Of a stretch of DNA of 64,000 nucleotides, positions 9,814 to 19,274 are shown piece by piece; the stretch's first letter is position 1; each line of letters opens with the position of its first letter. Under the pieces are notes generated by a model. The model did not search any database and was not told where the DNA came from. It worked only from the letters and a program-made list of their open reading frames with translations. The position numbers were made by a program, and so were the translations under genes. This DNA comes from Entamoeba invadens IP1 (lineage: Eukaryota > Evosea > Mastigamoebida > Endamoebidae): contig NW_004440169.1 in NCBI RefSeq assembly GCF_000330505.1, forward strand, positions 62,001-126,000. The letters run 5' to 3'.

Positions 9814-10728
9814 ATGAAAATTTTGTTGTGCATTGATTTCAACACCAATTGGTATGAAGTATTTGGTCGACATACTTTATTAACATCTGGTGAAGAAGTC
9901 AAAGTCGAACAAACTGAATGGAAGAACATAACATTAAAAATTGTTAATAATACTGCACATGTTCATATTAAAGCCTCAGAAAATCCTTTTCCTTTTTCAA
10001 CACAAGACAAAGAAAGAGACATCATTCCCGATTTCTTACTTCTTCGTAACTTCCCAACTGATTTCCGCGGGAAGATGTATACCAACTTACTCGTTGGATT
10101 TGNNNNNNNNNNNNNNNNNNNNNNNNNNNNNNNNNNNNNNNNNNNNNNNNNNNNNNNNNNNNNNNNNNNNNNNNNNNNNNNNNNNNNNNNNNNNNNNNNN
10201 NNTATGATGTACTTCAGTAACATCAACGACATCACAAACACACACGAAGATGCTCCCATCACCTTTCCATGTGTTGTCAAAGTGAGTTGCACGAACGCTG
10301 GATTCGGAAAGTCTCTTATAAAGTCTGCGAGTGAATTAGATGACCTTATCTCTATTCTTTCGCTTGGAAATGATTATTACACAATCGAGCCATATCTCGA
10401 CGTGGACTATGAAGTACGAATTCAGCGCATTGGGAAGTATACCCGCACCTTCAAAAGGCAGTCTACAACTTCTTGGAAGAACAATTGGGGTCAATTGAAG
10501 TACGAAGACACTCCACTGAAGAGTGAATACGTTCATTGGTGTGATGAATGTCAAAAAGTGTTTGATATAGAACTCTTTGCTGTTGATGTCTTAGTACTTA
10601 AAGATGGCAGAGAAGTCGTTATTGAGACAAATAACACTGCCAATGGTTTAATGTGGGAACATGAAGAGGAAGACAGAACTAAGATTAAAGAAGTAGTCTT
10701 AGAGAAGATGAACCAAGTGTTTCATTAA
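9814..10728 (+). CDS. Synapsin-like ATP-grasp protein (contains 100-N gap)
   Basis: Start MKILLCIDFNTNWYEVFG and then GEEVKVEQTEW and PDFLLLRNFP follow the N-terminal B-C region of synapsins. After the gap, FPCVVKVSCTNAGFGKS, YYTIEPYLDVDYEVRIQRIG, TTSWKNNWG and EVVIETNNTANGLM follow the synapsin ATP-grasp domain: VVK lysine, Gly-rich loop, YATxEPxIDxxYDVRxQKIG-like block, and a late Glu for metal/ATP. Length (~304) equals the catalytic core; the animal-specific A, D and E tails are absent. Synapsins bind ATP and coat synaptic vesicles in animals; here a vesicle or small-molecule ligase role is only inference. The 100 N (10103-10202) hide roughly the 35 residues expected there; frame continuity across a gap of unknown size is not proof of intactness. 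Confidence 0.85.
   Translation: MKILLCIDFNTNWYEVFGRHTLLTSGEEVKVEQTEWKNITLKIVNNTAHVHIKASENPFPFSTQDKERDIIPDFLLLRNFPTDFRGKMYTNLLVGFXXXXXXXXXXXXXXXXXXXXXXXXXXXXXXXXXXMMYFSNINDITNTHEDAPITFPCVVKVSCTNAGFGKSLIKSASELDDLISILSLGNDYYTIEPYLDVDYEVRIQRIGKYTRTFKRQSTTSWKNNWGQLKYEDTPLKSEYVHWCDECQKVFDIELFAVDVLVLKDGREVVIETNNTANGLMWEHEEEDRTKIKEVVLEKMNQVFH
10103..10202. other. Assembly gap (100 N)
   Basis: Exactly 100 N inside the synapsin-like gene, the usual placeholder for a gap of unknown length. Flanking coding sequence on both sides belongs to the same domain. Confidence 0.99.
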
Positions 10729-10862
10729 CTATATTATTTAACATTGTTTATTAATTGTTTATTAATATCAAAAACAATTTATTCAATATTAATAATGTAA
10801 CCAGTTTTATTTATTTGAATATCTGTCAAATAACAAACGACAACAAACAAGACTCACTTATC

Positions 10863-11819
10863 TTATCCATCAAGATACCCCAACTGCTTAATGAACGCGT
10901 ATTGTTCCGGTACTTCACAAAGTGCAGCCGTAGCAAACGCGATGTCTGGATTCTCTACGTGGCCCTCACACACCTTATAATAGTTGACAAAGTTGAAATT
11001 ATCGAACTTGGCATTTTTGACTTGCTACTGGTGAGTTTCAAAACATTAATTCATTAGACACTAATAAATACAAAAGCAATAAAAAATCATCGCACCAAAT
11101 ATAAAAACATTGAGTAATTTAAACTGATTAAATGTGATATTATTAATTATTAAAATAATTGAAATAATAAACAATAATACAAAACAAACATCATCAAAAG
11201 ATTCCATAGTGTCAAAAGGCCCATCTCCAACACCAACACAGATGATAGAAATGGGATATTTAGATGCTTCTTCAATTGCTCTTCTGTTGGGACCAATTTC
11301 ACTGACAGACCCATCACATATTATAACTAATATATGATATTGTTTAGTTTCTTTCACGATTTCAATAGCTTTGTTAATGATAGGAACGAAGGATGTTGGT
11401 CCACTCAATGTAATGGATGGGATAATTTGTTTGTATCTCTCCAGGGCAGCCGCCATTCCCAAGAACGGCTTTTTCTCTTGTGACAAATCAAAGACAGCGT
11501 TTCCTCCAGTCGTCTTGTCTCCAAATCCAAAGACTGGAATGAGTCTGTCGTCATCAAATTTCTCTAGTGTACGACCCATGATATCCATGACTCTCATATA
11601 CGGGTTTGGATTTGATGGGTCGATCGTATGAAGATTTCTTCCATATGTTCTTTTACCAGAGGTCTGGTTAGATCCTGTAAAATCAATTCCAACAACCAAA
11701 TTCGATGATTCCAAGCCAGCTTTTTGAAGCGCTTCTTGGAGTGCCTCAACTGACTCATATGAAGTCATAATTGGTTGGGTAAGACGTTTTTTCTGTTCAG
11801 ATGATGGATCATTTCCCAT
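10863..11819 (-). CDS. Copine-like von Willebrand A domain protein, spliced
   Basis: Exon 1 is 11819-11190 and exon 2 is 11024-10863, separated by a 165-bp phase-0 intron (donor GTTTGT, acceptor TAG). The spliced product is ~263 residues. I chose the ATG at 11819 because it gives MGNDPSSE, a good N-myristoylation context (MGxxxS), rather than an ATG five codons upstream. LVVGIDFTGSN supplies the copine/RGLG-type MIDAS (DxTxSN); ILVIICDGSVSE and ISIICVGVGDGPFDTMESFDD follow the copine fold. Exon 2 restores the family C-terminus (KFDNFNFVNY, NPDIAFATAALCEVPEQY). No C2 domains, as in short plant/protist copine-like proteins. A GAAC/TATA promoter precedes it. Likely a Ca2+/Mg2+-dependent membrane-associated adaptor; partner unknown. 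Confidence 0.88.
11025..11189 (-). other. Intron of copine-like gene
   Basis: 165 bases starting GTTTGT on the minus strand and ending in TAG. It is phase 0, AT-rich, and full of in-frame stops. Removing it joins two exons whose combined protein matches the expected end of the copine domain. GTTTGT is the characteristic Entamoeba donor. Confidence 0.85.
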
Positions 11820-11853
11820 TTTTTTTGCTCTCAAATTTTAGTTCTTTCCGCCC

Positions 11854-11867
11854 CTTTATATAAGTTC
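11854..11867 (-). promoter_or_regulatory. GAAC + TATA-like core promoter
   Basis: On the minus strand the sequence upstream of the copine-like ATG reads TTGAGAACTTATATAAAGGG, about 35-50 bases before the start. This combines a GAAC box with a TATA-like element, as known for Entamoeba core promoters. The same GAGAACTTAT string precedes the secreted-family gene starting at 26076. Confidence 0.5.
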
Positions 11868-12469
11868 TCAATCTTTGATTTTTTGAAAAAAATCTCAATG
11901 AGGAACTTTAAAAAAGAGCTCTCCTCTTTTTCACTCTATTTTCCAAAGATTTGAATTGATTAATTTGTGAAGTCAAAATCAAAGTTAAAAGGGATGAAAT
12001 AAAAAGAATAAAAAAATATGACCAAGTCCAACATATAAATTTAACTTTATGAAAACTATGTTTTTGGAATCTTATTTGAGATTTTTATAATTCTTATTAT
12101 GATATAGTTCAAATTATTATAATGATGTATTTTATCGTTTATACTATAAATTTATAATTAAATTATATGGTTTTATTATAATTAAGTAAAATTGTTAAAT
12201 CATTTACAAATTATTTGTCTCTCTTTAATTCCTCATCAATTATTAACTTCTATTGAATTAAAAGTTAATAACTTGTCTATAAATTGACTTTTCCTAATAA
12301 TTTATAGTATTAAAAGTAATCATTCCTTTTATTGTAAAACAATGAAAAATTGGTAAAACAAAAACTTGATGATTTATTGACATTAAAATAAACGAGTAAA
12401 AAATATATTTTCCAAGAAAAAAATTACACAAAACAACACAATAATGACATAAAAGTTACTTAAGATTTC
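11868..12469. other. AT-rich spacer
   Basis: About 600 bases between a minus-strand gene start and the 3' end of the next minus-strand gene. Low complexity, no ORF of note and no RNA gene signature. Confidence 0.6.
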
Positions 12470-13300
12470 TCAATCCATCAGATTTTTTTCCATGAAGAGC
12501 ATATAAATTATTTTTTTCCATACAAATCCCTTCAAATCGCTTTTAAAAACATCCGTTATAACTTCGTCGTTCCACTCTTTATCGAACTCACTTTCTCCGC
12601 ACCCTTCCCTGGCCTTTGAAAGGACCAACGCAAGCTGAGGTGTTACATCCAAAACACAGTCCTCTGACATGCCGTACATTTGAATGACGTCATTGATCAA
12701 TGTGAGCATCGACTTGAGGTAATCGACAAATTCGTCAAAGCTCTGAATCTTTTCGCCAAAGCAAATCTTAATGAAATCGTTCTGAGTAATAACAACAATC
12801 TCACCTCCATTTTTGAGATTTGACGAAACGAGAGCACTCAATACCACTTTGAAAAATTGGGAATCCCCCTTAACTTTCTTCAACAAAATACTATTTTCAC
12901 TAACCTCAACGGCGCTTTTCTCCTCATTCCTTTCAATCTCAGATACAATCTGCGGAACGAGGTTAATCCCTTTAAATGATTGACTCTGTCGTTTCGCTTC
13001 TGATGAACTCAGTTTTCTCAGCTTTTTAAGTTCTTCGACAATTTTCACCATTTCATCAAAGTCAGAGAGTTGCTGTTGAGTTTCTGAGGGTTTCTCAAAT
13101 TCATGTATTTCATTTTTCCAAGAACTGATAGTTGCGTCGTCGACAATCTCGGAACAGCCTTCAAGCATTTTTGAAAGGCGAGTCTCGTTGGAAGAAATAG
13201 ACTCGGTAAGTGACGACAAGTAGCCTTCGAGTTGTGAGAGTTGTCGTTCACGCTTATCCCGATCGTCGTCAAGAAAACTTACTTCACTAACTGGAAACAT
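12470..13300 (-). CDS. Coiled-coil protein of unknown function
   Basis: Intact 276-codon frame from an ATG at 13300. The first ~130 residues are Glu/Lys/Ser/Gln-rich with heptad-like spacing (RERQLSQLEGYLSSL, MVKIVEELKKLRKLSSSEAK), indicating coiled coil. From about residue 145 a more globular part follows (FFKVVLSALVSSNLKNGGEIVVITQNDF is split by charged loops), ending VWKKIIYMLFMEKNLMD. No domain recognised; a structural or chromosome/trafficking adaptor is possible but not shown. GC is higher than the spacer on both sides. The gene is divergent from the GPI-anchored vWA gene with only 34 bp between the two ATGs. Confidence 0.75.
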   Translation of the reverse strand: MFPVSEVSFLDDDRDKRERQLSQLEGYLSSLTESISSNETRLSKMLEGCSEIVDDATISSWKNEIHEFEKPSETQQQLSDFDEMVKIVEELKKLRKLSSSEAKRQSQSFKGINLVPQIVSEIERNEEKSAVEVSENSILLKKVKGDSQFFKVVLSALVSSNLKNGGEIVVITQNDFIKICFGEKIQSFDEFVDYLKSMLTLINDVIQMYGMSEDCVLDVTPQLALVLSKAREGCGESEFDKEWNDEVITDVFKSDLKGFVWKKIIYMLFMEKNLMD

Positions 13301-13334
13301 GGATCTGGTTATTTAGTTAGGTTCTAAAAAATTG

Positions 13335-14941
13335 ATGACGCCTCAGTTGCTTATTATTTTATTATTGCACGCCTCGCTGGCGACACCGATTGCGGATTTA
13401 TACGAAAGCGCTCGGGCGGCTTTTGATGTTTGTTATTCTTCTTCAGACACAACACTTTTTCTCGTCGTTTCTATCATTTTTTTCATTCAAAACAACAAAT
13501 AAACCATTTATGAACTATCATGTGTTTTAAATTAATGGTTATATATTTAATTGAGAATTAACTATTGTTTATACACACCACTTTTGAAGGACAAAATAAC
13601 CAAAAGAAACGAACAGAGCAGCATACCGAGTGCATGAACACATACGAAACAATACCCGTCGACGTGGCTAATGTGACTGACAACACAACTTTCTGTTACA
13701 CGTGTCTCACGAATGAGTACTCGATAAGCACATTGAATTACAACAACAAAACGGGCATTTCAAGCTCCGTGAAAACAGACGCTTCGTGGGTGTCTCAGGT
13801 CAAATTTACAGAGGCAAATGGGTATGGATCATTCCTCTCGACAAACTCGGTGTTCGTCCAGTTCCCGACAAAGATGTCGTCGTTTACCCCTCCTCCGTAC
13901 TTGGTTCCGTTGAACTTGATTGTCTTGTACGACGTTTCGTCGTCGAACGAACAGCCAAAGACGTTGTTTTCTTTCTTGAAGAGGTTCACCAGTATGCAAT
14001 TTTTATATTTTCTTCCGTTCAACCACTCGCCCCAAAACATCCTTCATTCCGGCAGATGCAATCAGTCATCAATCAATCATTTGATGAATTCACTTTGCAA
14101 AATTAAGTATGGTGGTGGAACGAGATACAGTGACGCCTTCAATAAGATGAAAAATGACGTCTTACGTCAGAAAGAAGATTTGGTATCGAAGGTTCTTGAC
14201 GTTGTCTTGATTTCTGATGGCAATGAGATTCAGAATCGAAAACTTCTATGGAAGGTTTTAGATGGTATTCCTGAGGAATACGTCACAAATGTGCACACCA
14301 TAGATACGGGGAACGGAACGTGGGGAGATAAATTGCGAGAAATTTCGTGTAAATATGGCAACAGCTTTTATATAGACATCAATGAGAAAACGATCGAACA
14401 GCTCTTGACGGTCTTCTGGCTCCGCGCGAACGTCGCAAAGAGCCAACTTGTACAAGACGGCCAACTGTTTTCTGGAAAGAGTGACACGACGGTTGTTCTC
14501 ATGGAACTTCTCTACACATACCCAGCAGATAAGATCTTTGGGAAAAGGAGTTATGGAGTGATTGGGGTGTATAGTTCAGAGAAAACTACGGACACTGACG
14601 AGTTTATGTCAAATCCCCCCACCGAAGTCCGAACGATACAATTGCAATTGTACGTGTTGAGAAGCTACTTGGAGATGGAGATGTGCGGAAACGAAATCAA
14701 GCCGACTGCAGAAGAGGTTGAGGATATCAAGAATTCAATCAGTTCAATCGACAAGTGGTATTCAGGACCGGCTGATCTGTCAAGTGCCATCTGCACTAAT
14801 GTGAGTGAAACTAAGGCGCTGAAATGTGGGATGGTGGATGGATGTCAGGCATTTGATGCAAATAATTACTATTTGAGAGAAACTTGTGGCGTAAAAGGTG
14901 TTGGTTTGGTGGTGTTGATGGTGCTGCTTCTGTTCGTTTAA
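13335..14941 (+). CDS. GPI-anchored secreted vWA-domain protein, spliced
   Basis: Exon 1 (13335-13427) encodes MTPQLLIILLLHASLATPIA, a clear signal peptide, and ends at donor GTTTGT. Exon 2 is best placed from 13607 after an AAG acceptor (phase 0), giving ~475 residues. The long frame alone lacks an ATG near its beginning, which is why the upstream exon is needed. A vWA-like domain includes LNLIVLYDVSSSNE (DxSxS MIDAS), GGGTRYSDAF and VVLISDGNE. Many N-x-S/T sites lie in the N-terminal part. The C-terminus GVGLVVLMVLLLFV is a hydrophobic GPI-attachment tail after a Cys-rich stretch. Probably a surface adhesion protein. The acceptor is the least certain point; a more distal AG would shorten exon 2 slightly. 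Confidence 0.78.
13428..13606 (+). other. Predicted intron of vWA/GPI gene
   Basis: 179 bases beginning GTTTGT and ending AAG. The sequence contains stops in the exon-1 frame, so splicing is required to join the signal peptide to the main frame. Donor confidence is high; the acceptor is inferred from phase. Confidence 0.6.
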
Positions 14942-15775
14942 TTTCTAATCACTCATTGTTTGATTTTTTTGTTGTAACTCTCTCTTATTTAATAATTTTA
15001 TCATTAATTATAGTTAATTTGATTCAATTGTTCATTACAATTGTTTTACAATTGTAAGTTGTAGAAATTACATTTTAATTAATAATATATTATTTGATTT
15101 TATTACAATTTATTAATAAAATCATAAACAAAGATATTATAATTTTTTATTAAATAATTATAATATAATTATAATATATTTAGTTAAAATAAGTTTGATT
15201 TTTAGAAAATAGTTTGAAAAAGAATTTATAAGATCTTTGACATTTAAATTAAAAAGTCAGAAAGAAAGCTTTGGCGAAAAACGATTTTGCTTATTTTATA
15301 TTATATAACTATTTTTTACAAAATGTTACCATATAAAAACAAGTTCCCAGATTTGCATTATTTTTTTTAATAAAAAACTAATTATGAGTTAATTAGTAAC
15401 CATTAAAATTTGTAGTAATTAATTAATAACAATAATAGTAAATATATACTGAACCAAATAAAAAAAATAAAAAGCATTTTGAAGAATAAGAATTGTTAAA
15501 ACACCACAACTTGACCACCAAGTAAAAAACAACAAGACATAAAAAAGTTTTGCACTTTTTTTCAGATTGCGAGAAAGTGTTAAAAAAAACAAAAAGCGTT
15601 GTTCTTTCTTTCTTCGTTGCCTTTTTTTTTATTTCATCCAAAGAAGATATAAAAACAAAAAAAAACAAAAAATCAGAATTTTGGTGTTAATAACAAAGTT
15701 ACCAAACAAACACTTTTTTATTCTAAATAAATTGCATTAAATACCATTAACATAATGTTTTTACAATTCTCGTGA
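14942..15775. other. AT-rich spacer
   Basis: About 830 bases with no convincing coding frame; an 81-codon minus frame (15423-15668) is Phe/Lys-rich low-complexity sequence. The glycogen phosphorylase promoter must lie near its right end. Confidence 0.55.
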
Positions 15776-18502
15776 ATGTCATTGCCAGTGCAGAAAAAAG
15801 TGGAGGAACCCTACAACTATAAAGTGGAACTAGAAAAGCCCTCAACCATGAAGAAATCGCCGTCGACTGAAGTGACCCATCGTGTTCGTTCGTCTGTTTC
15901 GATGAACAAACTTCGCACGACCTTTTCTGATGCGAGTGAAGTAGCGCACTTTACGAATGAATCTGAGTCTGAGAAGTATGAGAATCTTTGGAAGTACTGT
16001 TCCTTGTATCTTTCAAAGGACGTTGATACCATTAAACAGCAAATCGCGAATCACATTGAGTACACCTTAGCTTGCCAGCGCTTTGATTTCAAAGCAAAGT
16101 CTCTCTTCACGGCGACTGCCATGTCTTTACGGGATCGTATGATCGAGTACTGGAACGACACTCACAACTATTTCACTGAGCAAAAGGTGAAGCGGATGTA
16201 CTACCTTTCCATCGAGTACTTGATCGGCCGCAGTTTAATGAACGCCATCTGTAATTTAGACTTAGAAGCCGAATACAAAGAAGTCGCAACACAATTTGGG
16301 TCTTCATTGGAAGAATTATACGAGTTCGAGCAAGACGCTGCTTTGGGGTCTGGCGGACTTGGTCGATTAGCTGCGTGCTTTTTAGATTCATTGGCTACTA
16401 TGAACTTCCCGGCATGGGGTTACGGGATTCGGTACCAATATGGGATGTTTAAGCAACAGATAGCTCAAGGCTATCAAATTGAGACTCCAGAGTATTGGCT
16501 TGAAGCTGGGAACCCATGGGAAATAGTTCGAAAGGATGTGAATCATGAAGTCCGCTTTGGTGGATATGTCTTGAAAGATGAATTAACAGGAAGAAAGAGA
16601 TGGGAAGGAGGAAGTACTGTTAGAGCGATAGCTTGTGATATGCCAGTGCCGGGATATAAGACTTTAAATACACTGAACTTAAGATTGTGGAGCTCAAAGC
16701 CATCGACCGTGTTTGATTTGGACCACTTCAATAAACAAGACGACATCGACTATTGGGAGAAGGTCAGGAACCAACAGAACGACGAATCCATCTGCAAAGT
16801 GTTATATCCGAACTCGTCGAATGCTAAAGGACAAGAACTTCGCTTGAAGCAACAGTTCTTCTTCACTTCAGCGTCACTCCAAGACATCGTCAGACGATTT
16901 AAAAAGTTAAATGTCCCATTGAGTGACTTCCCACAGTATGTTGCTATTCAATTGAATGATACACATCCGACCGTTGGGATCTTAGAGTTGATGAGAATCT
17001 TAGTCGACTTAGAAGGTATGGAGTGGAACCAAGCTTGGGGTATTGTAGTTCAAACCTTTGCTTATACCAATCATACTGTATTACCAGAAGCACTTGAGAC
17101 GTGGACCGTCCCTATGTTCCAAGGGTTATTACCAAGACATATGGAAATTGTGTATGAGATCAATTACAGATTCTTGGAATGGGTTAAAGGAGAACACAAG
17201 TGCACTGAAAGCGAGTTAGCTGCTTTATCGATTATTGAGGAATCGACGCCGAAGAGAATTAGAATGGCCAATTTGGCTATTATTGGCTCACATACGGTCA
17301 ATGGAGTTGCTGCAATCCACTCGCAAATTATTAAGGACGTCATCTTCAGACACTTCGCGAAGATTTGGTCGTACAAATTCATTAATGTGACCAATGGGGT
17401 TACACCACGACGATGGATGTTACAGTGCAATCCGTTACTCTCTGAAGTAGTTACTGAGTATCTGAAGACGGACAATTGGGTAGTTGAGTTATCGATGTTG
17501 AAGCAATTGATTCCAATGTGTGATCACACTCTTGAAGAGAAATTCAAAGCTGTGAAGATGCAGAACAAAGAGCGACTCATCCGCTTGATCAGTAAAATGA
17601 CGGACGGCGATTTGGTTTTGAACTCCTCATATCTCTTCGACGTGATGGTGAAGAGAATTCATGAGTACAAAAGACAGACTCTTGCTATCCTCGGCACTAT
17701 CTGGCAGTACTTGAACTTGAAGCAGATGTCTCGAGAAGAGCGATTGAAGCAAGTTCCTCGTGTGAAGATCTTTGCTGGGAAGGCCGCGACTTCATATGAG
17801 AATGCCAAGATCATAGTGAAGTTGATTAACTCTGTTGCTGAAGTTGTTAATAAAGACAAGACTATTGATGATATGTTAAAGGTTGTCTTTATACCAAATT
17901 ACAGTGTTTCATTGGCAGAAGTGATTGTACCAGCTAATGATATTAATGAACAAATTTCTACTGCGGGATATGAGGCTTCAGGAACATCTTGCATGAAATT
18001 CTGTATGAACGGTGGACTCATTATCGGGACGTGGGACGGCGCAAATATCGAAATCGCTGAGGAGGTCGGAGAGGAAAACATCTTCTTGTTCGGAGCAAAG
18101 AAACAAGAAGTCGAATTGATCCGTCAACAAGGCCCAGTCCCTATCGACGAAAGACTCTTGAAGGCGTTGTTGGCTATTTCACAGGGCATGTTCGGAGCTC
18201 CCGATTGGTTCAATAAACTCATCGGACAATTCTGGAACGGAAATGACTTCTACTTGGTCGCCGCTGACTTCACTGCGTACTTGAAAGAACAAGAAAAGGT
18301 CGACGAGACTTGGAAGAAGCAGAACGAGTGGAATCATAAGTGCGTGATGTGCACCGCTAATATGGGAAAGTTCTCTAGTGATAGATCTATGAGCGAATAC
18401 GCGGCTATGGTGTGGAATATTCAGCCTTGCCCACTCAAGGAGGGAAGTGTCGAGGATATGATGGACGTCGCTAAAAAACAGATCTTACCACAAAAAGTCT
18501 AA
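15776..18502 (+). CDS. Glycogen phosphorylase (EC 2.4.1.1)
   Basis: 908-residue intact frame covering the full GT35 family. It releases glucose 1-phosphate from glycogen in the cytosol. Visible landmarks are YYLSIEYLIGR, ALGSGGLGRLAACFLDSLATM, WGYGIRYQYGMF, QLNDTHPTVGILELMR, NHTVLPEALE, TNGVTPRRW, VKRIHEYKRQ and the pyridoxal-phosphate block SGTSCMKFCMNGGLIIGTWDGANIE with the Schiff-base Lys. The usual family spelling there is SGTGNMK, so the SC pair is a variant. The ~75-residue N-terminal extension is Ser/Thr-rich (KSPSTEVTHRVRSSVSMNK) and could carry regulatory phosphorylation, the position where animal phosphorylase is controlled; this is inference. Codon composition is GC-richer than the surroundings, as for a well-expressed gene. 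Confidence 0.97.
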   Translation: MSLPVQKKVEEPYNYKVELEKPSTMKKSPSTEVTHRVRSSVSMNKLRTTFSDASEVAHFTNESESEKYENLWKYCSLYLSKDVDTIKQQIANHIEYTLACQRFDFKAKSLFTATAMSLRDRMIEYWNDTHNYFTEQKVKRMYYLSIEYLIGRSLMNAICNLDLEAEYKEVATQFGSSLEELYEFEQDAALGSGGLGRLAACFLDSLATMNFPAWGYGIRYQYGMFKQQIAQGYQIETPEYWLEAGNPWEIVRKDVNHEVRFGGYVLKDELTGRKRWEGGSTVRAIACDMPVPGYKTLNTLNLRLWSSKPSTVFDLDHFNKQDDIDYWEKVRNQQNDESICKVLYPNSSNAKGQELRLKQQFFFTSASLQDIVRRFKKLNVPLSDFPQYVAIQLNDTHPTVGILELMRILVDLEGMEWNQAWGIVVQTFAYTNHTVLPEALETWTVPMFQGLLPRHMEIVYEINYRFLEWVKGEHKCTESELAALSIIEESTPKRIRMANLAIIGSHTVNGVAAIHSQIIKDVIFRHFAKIWSYKFINVTNGVTPRRWMLQCNPLLSEVVTEYLKTDNWVVELSMLKQLIPMCDHTLEEKFKAVKMQNKERLIRLISKMTDGDLVLNSSYLFDVMVKRIHEYKRQTLAILGTIWQYLNLKQMSREERLKQVPRVKIFAGKAATSYENAKIIVKLINSVAEVVNKDKTIDDMLKVVFIPNYSVSLAEVIVPANDINEQISTAGYEASGTSCMKFCMNGGLIIGTWDGANIEIAEEVGEENIFLFGAKKQEVELIRQQGPVPIDERLLKALLAISQGMFGAPDWFNKLIGQFWNGNDFYLVAADFTAYLKEQEKVDETWKKQNEWNHKCVMCTANMGKFSSDRSMSEYAAMVWNIQPCPLKEGSVEDMMDVAKKQILPQKV

Positions 18503-19274
18503 GTAAGTTGATGATTAATGGATTCTAGTTCTTTTTACTATAACAGTATAGTTTCGGTTGTTTTCTAGTTATTTTTAATTCGTTAATCATTTTTTACAAT
18601 ACCATACCAATCGAATAGTATTAATATAGTTTATTAATAGTACATGATTGTGTCTTCTATTAATATATTATATTAATTATAAGTAATTCATAATAATTTA
18701 TATTAATTATAATAAATTAGTATAAATTAATAGTAAATAGTAATTAGTAATAATTTACTAATTGAAATAATAACAAAAAATAACAAATTGCTATCGACTT
18801 TGTTGATATTTTTAAAACATAATGACGAAATAAAAATAAAATTATTTCGAAATGTTAAAAAAAGTTTCAAGGAAATCAGATGTCCAATGAGCAAGAAAAC
18901 TGGAAAAATTGTATTATTTTATCCTTATAAAAACAAATATTAAAATAATAGTATAAAATATAATTGATTAATTAACAAATACAAAACGAAAAAAATAAAC
19001 TTTTTGGTAGCGATCTTTTAGCTTTAATAAGAAATTGATTGCCTTTCAAAGTTCGGGAACAAGCAGTATATTTCGTGGATTTCCAATTACTTTTATAGCA
19101 ATTCTGTTACAATAAAACTTTTATTATATCAATTGGAATGGCTCTCCTTTCAAATACCCCACTTTTCCGATCAAAATTACAACTTTACAAACTATAAATC
19201 ACTAGTAAATTAATTAAAAAACTCTAGTACTCCCAAGTGTTGAGGAAACTTATAACTTGGAAGACACTACACTA
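18503..19274. other. AT-rich spacer
   Basis: About 770 bases. Repeated TTAATA/TAATTA words around 18655-18760 look like simple AT sequence. No gene seen. Confidence 0.6.

Noticed and set aside
9814..10728. Inositol polyphosphate 5/6-kinase (ITPK) identity
   Set aside because: Both are ATP-grasp folds, but EPYLDVDYEVRIQRIG, KVEQTEW and the opening segment follow synapsin much more closely.
10755..11057. 100-codon plus-strand ORF
   Set aside because: It lies antisense to exon 2 of the copine-like gene, which is supported by splice sites and domain match.
11061..11189. C-terminal hydrophobic extension of the copine-like frame
   Set aside because: It is intron sequence translated (CFVLLFIISIILIINN), not a membrane tail.
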